This document shows, one piece after another, positions 9,227-17,247 of a stretch of 64,000 nucleotides of DNA. The notes below the pieces were generated by a model. That model saw only the letters and a list, made by a program, of their open reading frames with translations, had not been told where the DNA came from and did no database searches. Both the position numbers and the translations under genes were made by a program. This DNA comes from JBKQVT01 sp963727245 (GTDB lineage Bacteria > Planctomycetota > Planctomycetia > Pirellulales > Thermoguttaceae): the NCBI GenBank assembly GCA_963727245.1, contig CAVSFO010000019.1:1-64000 (forward strand), given 5' to 3'. Numbering within the stretch: position 1 is the first letter of the stretch; each line of letters opens with the position of its first letter.

Positions 9227-10060
9227 ATGATCCACGCACGTGAAACTACCCCGGCCTCGAATCCCCCGCCCCCCGGCACCGACGGCGGCAACGTCGTCAT
9301 CGACTGCAACATCGACGAGCTGCACTACGGCAGCTTCAAGGCCGTCCGCAACACGAATATCCCCATCCGCCGCGGCCAGATCACGGCCTTCATCGGCCCC
9401 TCGGGCTGCGGCAAGAGCACCGTGCTCCGCTGCTTGAACCGCATGAACGACCTGGTGCGCGGCTTCCGCTTTCGCGGCCACGTCCACTTCCGCGGCAAGG
9501 ACATCTACCATCCGGCCATCAACCCCGTCGCCGTCCGCCGGCACATCGGCATGGTCTTTCAGCAGCCGAACCCCTTCGCCATGAGCGTCTATCGCAACGT
9601 GGCCTTTGGGCTGAGGCTCAACGGCTACAAGGGCGACAAGGCCCAGAAGGTGGAGCAGGCCCTGCAAGGCGCCGCCCTCTGGGACGAAGTGAAGGACAAG
9701 CTGCACAAGAGCGCCTTGGCGCTTTCCGGGGGCCAGCAACAGCGGTTGTGCATCGCCCGGGCCATCGCCACCGAGCCCGCCGTGCTGCTCATGGACGAGC
9801 CCTGCTCCGCCCTGGACCCGATCGCCACGCGGAGGATCGAGGAGCTGATGCTGGAGTTGAAGAAGCGGTTCACCATCGCCATCGTCACCCACAATCTTCA
9901 ACAGGCGCAGCGCGTGGCCGACAAGACCGGCTTCCTGTACGTGGACACGACGCAGGGGGGCAGGACCGGCTATCTGGTCGAGTTCGGCGACAGCAAGCAG
10001 ATCTTCGAGGACCCCAAGGAGAAGCACACGCAGGAGTACATCCGCGGCGAGTTCAGTTGA
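9227..10060 (+). CDS. pstB: Phosphate ABC transporter ATP-binding protein PstB
   Basis: The 277-residue ATPase drives phosphate import. Walker A is GPSGCGKST, the Q loop reads MVFQQPNPF, the signature is LSGGQQQR, Walker B is VLLMDEPCSALDP and the switch histidine is in VTHNLQ. The typical PstB phrase LRCLNRMND is present. The first 20 residues are a Pro-rich extension beyond the usual family start. It closes the pst operon 12 bases after pstA. Confidence 0.96.
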   Translation: MIHARETTPASNPPPPGTDGGNVVIDCNIDELHYGSFKAVRNTNIPIRRGQITAFIGPSGCGKSTVLRCLNRMNDLVRGFRFRGHVHFRGKDIYHPAINPVAVRRHIGMVFQQPNPFAMSVYRNVAFGLRLNGYKGDKAQKVEQALQGAALWDEVKDKLHKSALALSGGQQQRLCIARAIATEPAVLLMDEPCSALDPIATRRIEELMLELKKRFTIAIVTHNLQQAQRVADKTGFLYVDTTQGGRTGYLVEFGDSKQIFEDPKEKHTQEYIRGEFS

Positions 10061-10116
10061 CGCCTGGGGAGCAGGACCGCATTGCCTCATGGAGGGGGGG
10101 CCGCTATACTTTGGGC

Positions 10117-11478
10117 ATGGCCGCCGCTGCTGAAAAAGCCCGCCGCCGCTGGTTCCGCATCACGCCCGATCGCTGCGTGCTCGCACTGCTGGTTCTGGAA
10201 GGCTTCCTGCTGCTGTCGGAGTGGTTTCGCCGGTTTCCCTTCAACCAGCACAAGGGCTGGAGCGTGCTGATTTGCCTGGCGGCGGTCGGGGCAGCCCTGG
10301 TGCTGATGTTCCTCTGGTTCCTCGCCGCCCTGGTCTTTCGGCTGCGATTCCAGTTTGGCATCCTCTCGTTGCTCCTGCTGGTGGTCGTTGTCGCCGTACC
10401 GTGCAGTTGGCTGGCGACGGAAATGAAGGCGGCGAAGACGCAGCGGAAGGCAGCGGCGGAGGTTGCGAAATTTCAGGGGGAAGTTTCTTATGATTATCAA
10501 GTCGATCCAGATGGCAATCGGCTACCGGGCGTCGCACCGCCAGGGCCCCTGTGGCTGCACAAGCTGCTCGGAAACGACATGCTGGTGAACGTAACGGGGG
10601 TTGATTTCCTTTTCGCAGACCTCAATGACGCCTGGTTGGAACACCTCGAAGGATTGCCCCATCTCCAAGAGGTTGACCTAAACTTCACCACGAACGTCGG
10701 TAATGCCGGGCTGCAACACCTCAAAGGGTTGACGAAGCTGCAAGTGCTGCGACTGACGTGCACCAACGTCAGCGACGCCGGGCTGCAGTATCTCCAAGGG
10801 TTGACGAAGCTGCAAGTGCTAGACCTCACGAGCGCCAAGGTCGGCGACGCCGGGCTGCGATTCCTCAAAGGATTGACCCAACTCCAGGAGTTGGACCTCA
10901 CGGGAACCAAGGTCAGCGACGCCGGGCTGCAGTACCTTAAAGGATGGCCCCGACTCCAATCCCTGGACCTCCGGGACACCGAAATCGACGACGCGGGCCT
11001 GGAAAACCTCAAAGGATTGACGCGGCTCCGAGAGCTTTGGCTAAACGGCACCAAGGTCAGCGACGCGGGCCTGGAAAACCTCAAAGGATTGACGCAACTC
11101 CAAGTGCTGAACCTCCTCGGCACCAAGGTCAGCGACGCTGGGCTGGAACAAACCAAAGCACTGACGCAGCTTCGACACCTTTGCCTCGCGTGCACCGTGG
11201 TCGGCGACGCCGGGGTGAAACATCTCGAGGGTTTGACTCGGCTCCAAAAGCTGTTTCTCAGCGAGACCAAGGTCACAGACGCCGGGCTTGCGAATTTCAA
11301 GGGGCTGACCCGGCTCAAAGAGCTCGACCTCAGCCGCACCAATGTCAGCGATGCCGGGTTGGAACACCTCATAGGGTTGACCCAACTCGAATGGCTTTGG
11401 CTCGGCGGCACCAAGGTCAGCGAGGCGGGCCTGAGGAAGCTGCACCAGGCATTGCCGAAGTGCACGATTAATCCCTGA
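10117..11478 (+). CDS. Membrane-anchored leucine-rich repeat protein, copy 1
   Basis: The 453-residue protein begins with three hydrophobic helices (about residues 17-34, 45-72 and 76-100). The third is followed by WLATEMKAAKTQRKA, a sequence style common in planctomycete membrane proteins. The rest is about 11 tandem leucine-rich repeats of 24 residues with the theme GLTxLQxLxLxxTxVSDAGL, close to the internalin/cysteine-containing type. At DNA level the repeats are similar 72-base units, which could let the array expand or shrink. No enzyme domain is seen; binding of another protein or a surface is likely. There is no good ribosome site within ten bases of the chosen ATG; GGAGG lies about 22 bases upstream. 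It is directly followed by a paralogue. Confidence 0.85.
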   Translation: MAAAAEKARRRWFRITPDRCVLALLVLEGFLLLSEWFRRFPFNQHKGWSVLICLAAVGAALVLMFLWFLAALVFRLRFQFGILSLLLLVVVVAVPCSWLATEMKAAKTQRKAAAEVAKFQGEVSYDYQVDPDGNRLPGVAPPGPLWLHKLLGNDMLVNVTGVDFLFADLNDAWLEHLEGLPHLQEVDLNFTTNVGNAGLQHLKGLTKLQVLRLTCTNVSDAGLQYLQGLTKLQVLDLTSAKVGDAGLRFLKGLTQLQELDLTGTKVSDAGLQYLKGWPRLQSLDLRDTEIDDAGLENLKGLTRLRELWLNGTKVSDAGLENLKGLTQLQVLNLLGTKVSDAGLEQTKALTQLRHLCLACTVVGDAGVKHLEGLTRLQKLFLSETKVTDAGLANFKGLTRLKELDLSRTNVSDAGLEHLIGLTQLEWLWLGGTKVSEAGLRKLHQALPKCTINP

Positions 11479-11479
11479 T

Positions 11480-12619
11480 ATGACCGATCCAATTCCCAAA
11501 ACCCGCTGGTTTCGGCTCACGCCGGATCGTTGCGTGCTCGCCCTGCTGGCCCTGGAAGGCTTCCTGCTCCTGTCGGCGTGGTTCCGCTGGTTTCCCTTCA
11601 ACCAGCACAAGGGCTGGAGCGTGCTGATTTGCCTGGCGGCGGTCGGGGCAGCCCTTGTGCTGATGTTCCTCTGGTTCCTCGCGGCCCTGGTTTTTCGCTG
11701 GCGGTTCCAGTTCGGCATCCTCTCGCTGCTTTTGCTGGTCGTGGCCGTCGCCGTTCCGTGCAGTTGGCTGGCGACGGAGATGAAGAAGGCGAAGACGCAG
11801 CGGGAGGCGGTGGCGGCAATAACGAGGTTATGTAAGACGGTGCAGTACGATTATCAGTGTGATACCTCGGGTGATAATATACCGGGGGCACGACCTCCAG
11901 GACCACAATGGTTTCGGAACCTGTTGGGAGAGGATTTCTTCGCATCGGTTGTTTACGTGGACCTTTCTCCGGGAACCGTTATTTTTGTCGGCCTGGGACG
12001 CACAGAGGAACTAAGGCTGCTCCAGGAAGGACACATCAACGACCAGTCGCGGGTTACCGATGCCGATTTGAAGCATCTCAATGGACTGACGGAACTCCTG
12101 AGATTGAACCTCAACGAGGCGGCGATCACTGATGCTGGATTGGAAACTTTGACAGGATTGACCCAACTCCAGGAACTAACCATCCGCTTCACAGAAATCA
12201 GCGGTCCCGGCTTGGAACATTTGAAGGGACTGAGGCAACTTCGGCGGTTGACACTGTACTCGACGCAGATCGCCGACACCGGCTTGGGGCATCTAACGGG
12301 ACTGACGCAACTCCAGTCGCTCGATCTCGGTTGGACGCAGGTCAGCGACAATGGTTTGATGCAACTCAAGGGACTTACACAACTTCGGTCATTGGTCCTC
12401 GACGGTTGGGGCGTTACTGACGCCGGTTTGGAACATCTCACGGGACTGACCCAACTCCAGACGTTGGACCTGATCTCCTGTCGAATAACCGATCGCGGCT
12501 TAGAGCGTCTGAAGGGACTGACGCAACTAGAGGAGTTGGACCTCAGAGAAACGGAGGTTACCAAGGATGGTCTGAGGAAGCTCCAGCAGGCATTACCGAA
12601 CTGCCAGATTAAGCATTGA
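11480..12619 (+). CDS. Membrane-anchored leucine-rich repeat protein, copy 2
   Basis: The 379-residue paralogue of the previous gene starts one base after its stop. The first 115 residues match copy 1 closely, and a block of about 68 bases is identical (10235-10302 against 11589-11656), which suggests recent duplication or gene conversion. The repeat part, about eight units such as GLEHLTGLTQLQTLDL, has diverged much more. The helix arrangement is the same as in copy 1. Just after its stop a short piece of the shared start region occurs again. Confidence 0.85.
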   Translation: MTDPIPKTRWFRLTPDRCVLALLALEGFLLLSAWFRWFPFNQHKGWSVLICLAAVGAALVLMFLWFLAALVFRWRFQFGILSLLLLVVAVAVPCSWLATEMKKAKTQREAVAAITRLCKTVQYDYQCDTSGDNIPGARPPGPQWFRNLLGEDFFASVVYVDLSPGTVIFVGLGRTEELRLLQEGHINDQSRVTDADLKHLNGLTELLRLNLNEAAITDAGLETLTGLTQLQELTIRFTEISGPGLEHLKGLRQLRRLTLYSTQIADTGLGHLTGLTQLQSLDLGWTQVSDNGLMQLKGLTQLRSLVLDGWGVTDAGLEHLTGLTQLQTLDLISCRITDRGLERLKGLTQLEELDLRETEVTKDGLRKLQQALPNCQIKH

Positions 12620-12646
12620 CATGACCGATCCAACTGGCACGTGGTA
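12620..12646 (+). repeat. Vestige of a third LRR gene start
   Basis: Copy 1 is followed by ATGACCGATCCAA, which is the start of copy 2. The same 13 bases recur two bases after the copy 2 stop, but after MTDPTGTW the frame closes with TAA. The simplest reading is that the tandem duplication carried the downstream border with it, leaving a truncated third start. Confidence 0.6.
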
Positions 12647-12661
12647 AACCGCTTTGTTAAC

Positions 12662-13639
12662 ATGGGAGCCATGTCTGAACCACGCATCGAGGATCGACCG
12701 GTCGAGCCGGACCCCGGCGGTGCCGTGGCCGCGCCGGTCGCCCGCCCGGCCAGTACGCTGGTTGTCTGGGGCACGAGCGCCGCGGTGATCGGCGTCTTTC
12801 TCGTCATCGACTTCATGACGCCATACACTCTTGGGGCGGGACCGGATACGGATAATTGGTGGATGATCGGGATGCTCGGGATATGCATCGGTCAGGTGAA
12901 CCTCATCGCTGCCTGGGCGGTGCTGGCCCCGGGAAACCTCGTCGTCCGGCTCCCCTGGTCGCTCCTGTTGGCCATGGCGATGTGGTATGCCTTGGTGCTG
13001 GGATTCCGGGTCTTCCGATACTTCGGGCTGGAGGATGCGATCCTCTTGGGCACCGTCTTGCTCGCCGGCGTCACCATTGCCCAGGTCCCCCTGTGGATTG
13101 CCAAGCGGGTCTTCCGCTGGCGATTGATCCTGGGGGCCGACGACGCAGTTCAGGCAGAGCAGGGGCCCTGGCAATTCAATCTTCAGCACCTCCTCGTGGC
13201 AACATTTTTGTGGGCGGTCGCGCTGTCGCCGCTCCGCAAGGTGCTCCCCCCGGGGCCCGTCGGCCGTCTTCACGTCGACGGCATGCTGTTCGTGCTCCTT
13301 GGCGCCGTCGTCGTCTGCAACCTGTTGGTTGCCGTCCCCTGTATCTGGGGCGCGCTGGTATCGGGATTACCAATCGGTCGGCTGGCGGTGGGATGGCTGT
13401 TCTACTGCGGCCTTCTCACGGGCGTGGAATTCGGCGTCCTTTGTGCGGTTCTCGGCCCGCCCGGCGACGGGGCCAAGGCGGGCATGGGCTTCCTCCTCAT
13501 TAACCTCTGCCAATGTGCCACGGTCTTCGGCACGTTGCGGATCTACCGGGCCCGGGGTTTCCGGCTCGTTCGGCGCGCCCGCCGGAAAGAACCACAACCG
13601 GCCCAACCGGTCTGTAAGGCATCGAAACCTTGCCAGTGA
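12662..13639 (+). CDS. Multi-pass membrane protein of unknown function
   Basis: About 325 residues with a Pro/Glu-rich cytoplasmic start and some eight hydrophobic segments (for example LVVWGTSAAVIGVFLVIDFM and LLAMAMWYALVLGFRVF). In the middle, PWQFNLQHLLVATFLWAVAL resembles the short 'FSLrxLLLxTxxVA' membrane motif often seen in planctomycete proteins and in the two preceding LRR proteins. The carboxyl end is basic. ATG at 12662 or 12671 could be the start. I do not recognise a family. It could be part of the same envelope set as the LRR pair. Confidence 0.7.
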   Translation: MGAMSEPRIEDRPVEPDPGGAVAAPVARPASTLVVWGTSAAVIGVFLVIDFMTPYTLGAGPDTDNWWMIGMLGICIGQVNLIAAWAVLAPGNLVVRLPWSLLLAMAMWYALVLGFRVFRYFGLEDAILLGTVLLAGVTIAQVPLWIAKRVFRWRLILGADDAVQAEQGPWQFNLQHLLVATFLWAVALSPLRKVLPPGPVGRLHVDGMLFVLLGAVVVCNLLVAVPCIWGALVSGLPIGRLAVGWLFYCGLLTGVEFGVLCAVLGPPGDGAKAGMGFLLINLCQCATVFGTLRIYRARGFRLVRRARRKEPQPAQPVCKASKPCQ

Positions 13640-13838
13640 GGCGTCTCACGCGACCGTCTTGCGAAGGTTGATCTGGCATCGAGTCCACAGCCTGCTGCTA
13701 CTTGCCCCCCTTGGCCCACCGCGTTTCTTGGGGGGCGGGGGGTGATGGCTTTTCTGGGGCTCCCCCGCCGGCTTCCTCGGGCAAGCGGGAGTTATATCGC
13801 GGCCGCGGCCACGCCTATACCCGTGAAAGGAGACTCCC

Positions 13839-14798
13839 ATGCGAAGGATTCGTGTCCGCTGGCGAGCGGCCGGGCTGGTCGCCGTTTTGCTGTTGGCCAT
13901 TGCGGTCCTGGAGGTGCGTGGCCAGTCGCCGTTGGCGGAAATCATCGCCAGCGCCCCGAACCGGCTCAATCCCTGGGCCGCCGAGGCCAATCCCCTGCCG
14001 CCCATCGAGCGGTTCTTGGGCGTGGACCGGCAATTCTGGGTCAAGGTGGGGCCGCCGGAGGCCTCGCTGTCGGTCTCGGTCGTCGAGCCGCGGCGGAAAT
14101 CGCCGGCCCCGCGCGGCACGATCCTGGTAATCCACGGCGTGCTGGCCCGCAGCGCCACCATGCTCCCCGCGGCCCGGGCACTAGCCGATTCCGGCTACCG
14201 GGCGGTGCTGGTCGATCTGCGCGGGCATGGCCGCTCCAGCGGCAAGTACATGACCTTCGGCGTCCAGGAAGCCAAGGACCTTTCCCAGGTGATCGACGCC
14301 CTGGAGCGAAAGGGTCTTGTGGCCGGGAACCTGGGCGTCTACGGCATCTCGTACGGGGCCACGACCTCGATTCACCTGGCCGCGGTCGATCGCCGCATCC
14401 GGGCGGTGGTGGCCGTCGAGCCTTTCAGCACCGCCCGCGAGGAGGTGCCGCACTTCGGCCGCGTGATGGTGCCCGGCGTCGGCTGCCTGATCTCCGACAA
14501 GACCTACCAGCGGTCGCTGGACGAGGCGGGACGGATCGCCCACTACAACCCCGACGACGCCGACGCCGTGAAGGCCATCGCACGGACCTCGGCCCGCGTG
14601 CTCATCGTCCACGGGACGAACGACTGGATCGTGCCGCACCAGCAGAGCGAGCGTTTGCACGCGGCCGCCTTGGACCACAGCGAGTTGGTCTCGGTCCCCT
14701 GGCTGGGACACGTGGCGTTATGGGTCGATCCGGGTGGGCACGTAGCGAGCCGGGCCACGGCGTGGTTTGACCGTTGGCTCGGCGGCGAGGGGAAGTAG
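13839..14798 (+). CDS. Secreted or membrane-anchored alpha/beta hydrolase
   Basis: The 319-residue protein has an amino-terminal hydrophobic segment (AGLVAVLLLAIAVLEV), so it is exported or anchored. The alpha/beta-hydrolase fold is shown by the oxyanion phrase VIHGVLAR, DLRGHGRSSG, the nucleophile elbow GISYG with Ser near 171, the acid in HGTNDWIVP (Asp near 262) and the histidine in WLGHVAL (near 291). The full triad is present, so it should be active, most likely as an esterase or peptidase; the substrate cannot be told. AAAGGAG lies well placed upstream of ATG. Confidence 0.85.
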   Translation: MRRIRVRWRAAGLVAVLLLAIAVLEVRGQSPLAEIIASAPNRLNPWAAEANPLPPIERFLGVDRQFWVKVGPPEASLSVSVVEPRRKSPAPRGTILVIHGVLARSATMLPAARALADSGYRAVLVDLRGHGRSSGKYMTFGVQEAKDLSQVIDALERKGLVAGNLGVYGISYGATTSIHLAAVDRRIRAVVAVEPFSTAREEVPHFGRVMVPGVGCLISDKTYQRSLDEAGRIAHYNPDDADAVKAIARTSARVLIVHGTNDWIVPHQQSERLHAAALDHSELVSVPWLGHVALWVDPGGHVASRATAWFDRWLGGEGK

Positions 14799-14845
14799 CG
14801 GCGGCCAGCGGCGCGCATGGGATTCCCTGGGGAACCACCCGGCAG

Positions 14846-14961
14846 CCGTTCACAGCCCCGTGGTGACACTAGCCCGAAGCGCAAGCGAGGGTCTGCCGCC
14901 CCACGGTCTGCCGTCGCTTCCCCCTCGCTTGCGCTTCGGGCTAGTGTTGAACTGTGAACGG
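14846..14961. repeat. Fold-back repeat, 'ACTAGCCCGAAGCGCAAGCG' family, copy 1
   Basis: A perfect inverted repeat of about 25 bases runs from ACACTAGCCCGAAGCGCAAG (14866 on) to its complement ending at about 14947. It is framed by a second outer inverted repeat, CCGTTCACAG (14846) with CTGTGAACGG (14952). The whole is about 116 bases and lies between two convergent genes. A second copy of the inner part occurs inside a coding region at 47637-47714. Translated, it gives the peptide LARSASEG. Confidence 0.88.
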
Positions 14962-15023
14962 TTATGCCACCCCCGATGACCGGTTTGCCGACCCGCTCAG
15001 CGGCCCGATGATGCCTGTCCTCA

Positions 15024-15395
15024 TTATGGTGCTAGCCGCCACATAATGGACCAGAAGGGAATGTTCGAGGCGAGTGCAGCAGCGAGGAAGAAGGCCAGCG
15101 TGACGGCAAACAACAGGGCCGAGACAATGGTCCCGACCGCGCGATCCCGCTTGATCGCCATGCAGAGGATGGCCAACAGGCTTGCGCCCGCGATTAGGGC
15201 CATGCCGCGAAAGCCGAGTTGCACGAAGAACTCAGTGGACGACGGCAAATCCGGCTTCCCCCCGCCACTCATTGCCGTCATCGCGTGGGCAGTGCCCTGC
15301 GTGGTCATTGCGGCCACGAATGCGCCTGCGGGCACAAGCCCTATCGCCAGCAGGAGCACGACGAAGTACGATCGGGACCAGCCTGGGGCGTTCAT
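15024..15395 (-). CDS. Small membrane protein of unknown function
   Basis: About 123 residues with three to four hydrophobic stretches: SYFVVLLLAIGLVPAGAFVAA, GFRGMALIAGASLLAILCMAI and TIVSALLFAVTLAFFLAAALA. ATG at 15395 has GAGGA upstream and is preferred to a GTG eight codons earlier. No family is recognised. It is convergent with the alpha/beta hydrolase across a fold-back repeat. Confidence 0.65.
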   Translation of the reverse strand: MNAPGWSRSYFVVLLLAIGLVPAGAFVAAMTTQGTAHAMTAMSGGGKPDLPSSTEFFVQLGFRGMALIAGASLLAILCMAIKRDRAVGTIVSALLFAVTLAFFLAAALASNIPFWSIMWRLAP

Positions 15396-15691
15396 GTACG
15401 CATCCTCGCGTCGAGCCACCAGTCTATTGTATCACTCCACGGCTCTCGGCACCACGCCCAACGCGAACCCCGGCCGATATCGAGGGGATCAAGGGCTGGG
15501 ATGAGGAAAAAATGACGTGGGAGTGGCAGGGGGTCGTGCTCTGGCAGCAGGGGCCCGCCGGGAATAATCGGCCCGGTTTTCGGCGAATACAATACGGGAG
15601 CAGCCGCGGTTCATAGCGGCACATCTCCCATTTCTGCCCCGCCCTGGCCGGCAGGATCGGGCCGATCGCTATGAACAAGGGACGATGTCCC

Positions 15692-16934
15692 ATGAGAGCC
15701 GCGAGGATTGTTCGCGTGGTGCTGGCGAGCCTGATCGTGGCGGCGTTTTGCGGCTCTGCTCTCGCCGCGGGCGAATCCGCGGCGACTGCCGGCCAGGGTG
15801 GCGCCGATGGTTGCATTGGCCCCGGTTGGGGATACCGGCCCAGAACAGCGCGATCGCGTCGTCCGGCGGAACCAAGGCGAGCGAAGCTGCGGTGGCCGGC
15901 GCGATCTCCTGGCTTGCCAAGCACCAGGGCGGCAAGGGAAATTGGCGATTCGACCCGCCGGCCGGGACCGGCAGGGGCTACGCCAACCCGGGCACGTGGA
16001 AATCCGACTCCGGCGCCACGGCATTGGCCCTGCTGCCGTTCTTGGGCATCGGCCAAACGCACAGGAACAGGGGGCGGTACCAGTCCAACGTCGCCTCCGG
16101 GATCTCCTGGCTCGTCAAGCACCAGAAGCCCGACGGCGACCTGTCGGCCGGTGGCGCGCGCAGATGCCCTCTCACGCCTGGGCGACGATCGTTCTTTGCG
16201 AGGCCTATGGAATGACCGGGGACAGGGTTGTCGGCGAGGCGGCGCAACAAGCGGTCAAGTTCACTGTGGCCTTGCAGGACAATACCTCAGGCGGCTGGTC
16301 GGAAGGACCGAGCCAGACGCCCACCATGTGGATGTCAGCATGGCAGATCATGGCGCTGCGGATGGCGACGTTGAACGGCCTGGACGTACGCAAATCGGCG
16401 CTCGACGAGGCCGCCGGTTTCCTCGACAGGCTACACGCCAAGGACGGCGTGAAGTATGGCCTGACCGGCCCTGGCGATACAAGTGACGTTGCCACGGCGA
16501 TGGGGCTGCTTAGCCGGATGTACGTCGACCCTGGAGGCTGGCTGTCCCTTGGGAATCCGCCGTCCGCTCCTCCGCCCGCCAAAACCAAGCCGGCCGGACA
16601 GCGCGGCGTCGAGTACCTCGAACAAGCCGGTCCCTCGAAGAACGACGCCGCGTACAATTGGTACGGCACGCTGGTCATGTACAACATCTATGGCCCGCCT
16701 TGGGACGCATGGAACCGCAAGATGCGCCGCCAGTTGATCGAGACCCAGGTGAACGAGGGCGACGAATTGGGCAGTTGGTGGAGCGCCGACGACGCCCATG
16801 CCGCCGAAGGCGGCCGGCTGTGGCAGACGGCCACCAGCGTCCTGATCCTCGAGGTGTACTATCAATATCTGCCGTTGTTCTATCGCTCGGCCCCCGAGGC
16901 CGGCGGCCCGCAGCCCCGGGAAATGAGCTGGTGA
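15692..16934 (+). CDS. Secreted squalene-cyclase-like alpha/alpha-toroid protein (two apparent frameshifts)
   Basis: A signal peptide (IVRVVLASLIVAAFCGSALAAG) leads into repeats of the prenyltransferase/squalene-oxidase type: AVAGAISWLAKHQGGKGNWR, GISWLVKHQKPDGD, SHAWATIVLCEAYGMTGD and a final WQTATSVLILEVYYQY. Planctomycete proteins of this kind are common, and their biochemical role is not established. The reading frame changes twice, at about 15800-15840 and about 16160; each is mended by one added base. The ending closely resembles that of the toroid protein at 25740-27500. About 414 residues in total. ATG at 15671 is an alternative start. Confidence 0.78.
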
Positions 16935-17184
16935 CCCATCTCCCGCCGCGGGAGGGCAGGGTGAGGGCTGTGGATCGAGAGACGCAGATTGCCAGCGGAG
17001 GTCCAATCCGCAAAAAAACCTCTTGTGCCTCCGGCACCCCGATAGCGAAGCTATCGCGGCCACCCGCGTAGCGGCAAGCGGAGGTTCAATCGGCCGCGAA
17101 AACCTCTTGTGCCTGCGGCACCCCGATAGCGAAGCTATCGCGGCCACCCGCGAAGCTATCGCGGCCACCCGCGGAGCACGATCA
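16935..17184. repeat. Intergenic region with 'CCCCGATAGCGAAGCTATCG' repeats
   Basis: The palindromic core GATAGCGAAGCTATC, flanked by CACCCC and CGGCCACCCGCG, occurs near 17038 and 17126; part of the unit is repeated once more directly after (to about 17172). The surrounding phrase CCTCTTGTGCCT is repeated too. Related copies lie at 40300-40410 and 41195-41335. No gene is seen in the stretch. Confidence 0.85.
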
Positions 17185-17212
17185 CCCCCCAACGCAGTCG
17201 GGGGGCTTTTCT
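17185..17212 (+). terminator. Rho-independent terminator
   Basis: CCCCCC (17185-17190) pairs with GGGGGG (17200-17205) around a nine-base loop and is followed by CTTTTCT. It lies about 250 bases after the toroid gene, beyond the repeat cluster, and probably ends that transcript. The T-rich side is on the plus strand. Confidence 0.65.
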
Positions 17213-17247
17213 CCAATCCCTAAATCCCTAAATCCCCAATCCCTACC

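Noticed and set aside
10680..11460. Regular 72-base repeats that could suggest a CRISPR or satellite array
   Set aside because: The period is 24 codons, the units vary throughout, and they translate into leucine-rich repeats in a single open frame.
17020..17180. Repeated GATAGC palindromes as a possible CRISPR remnant
   Set aside because: Spacing is irregular, orientation varies, and no cas gene is present anywhere in the window.
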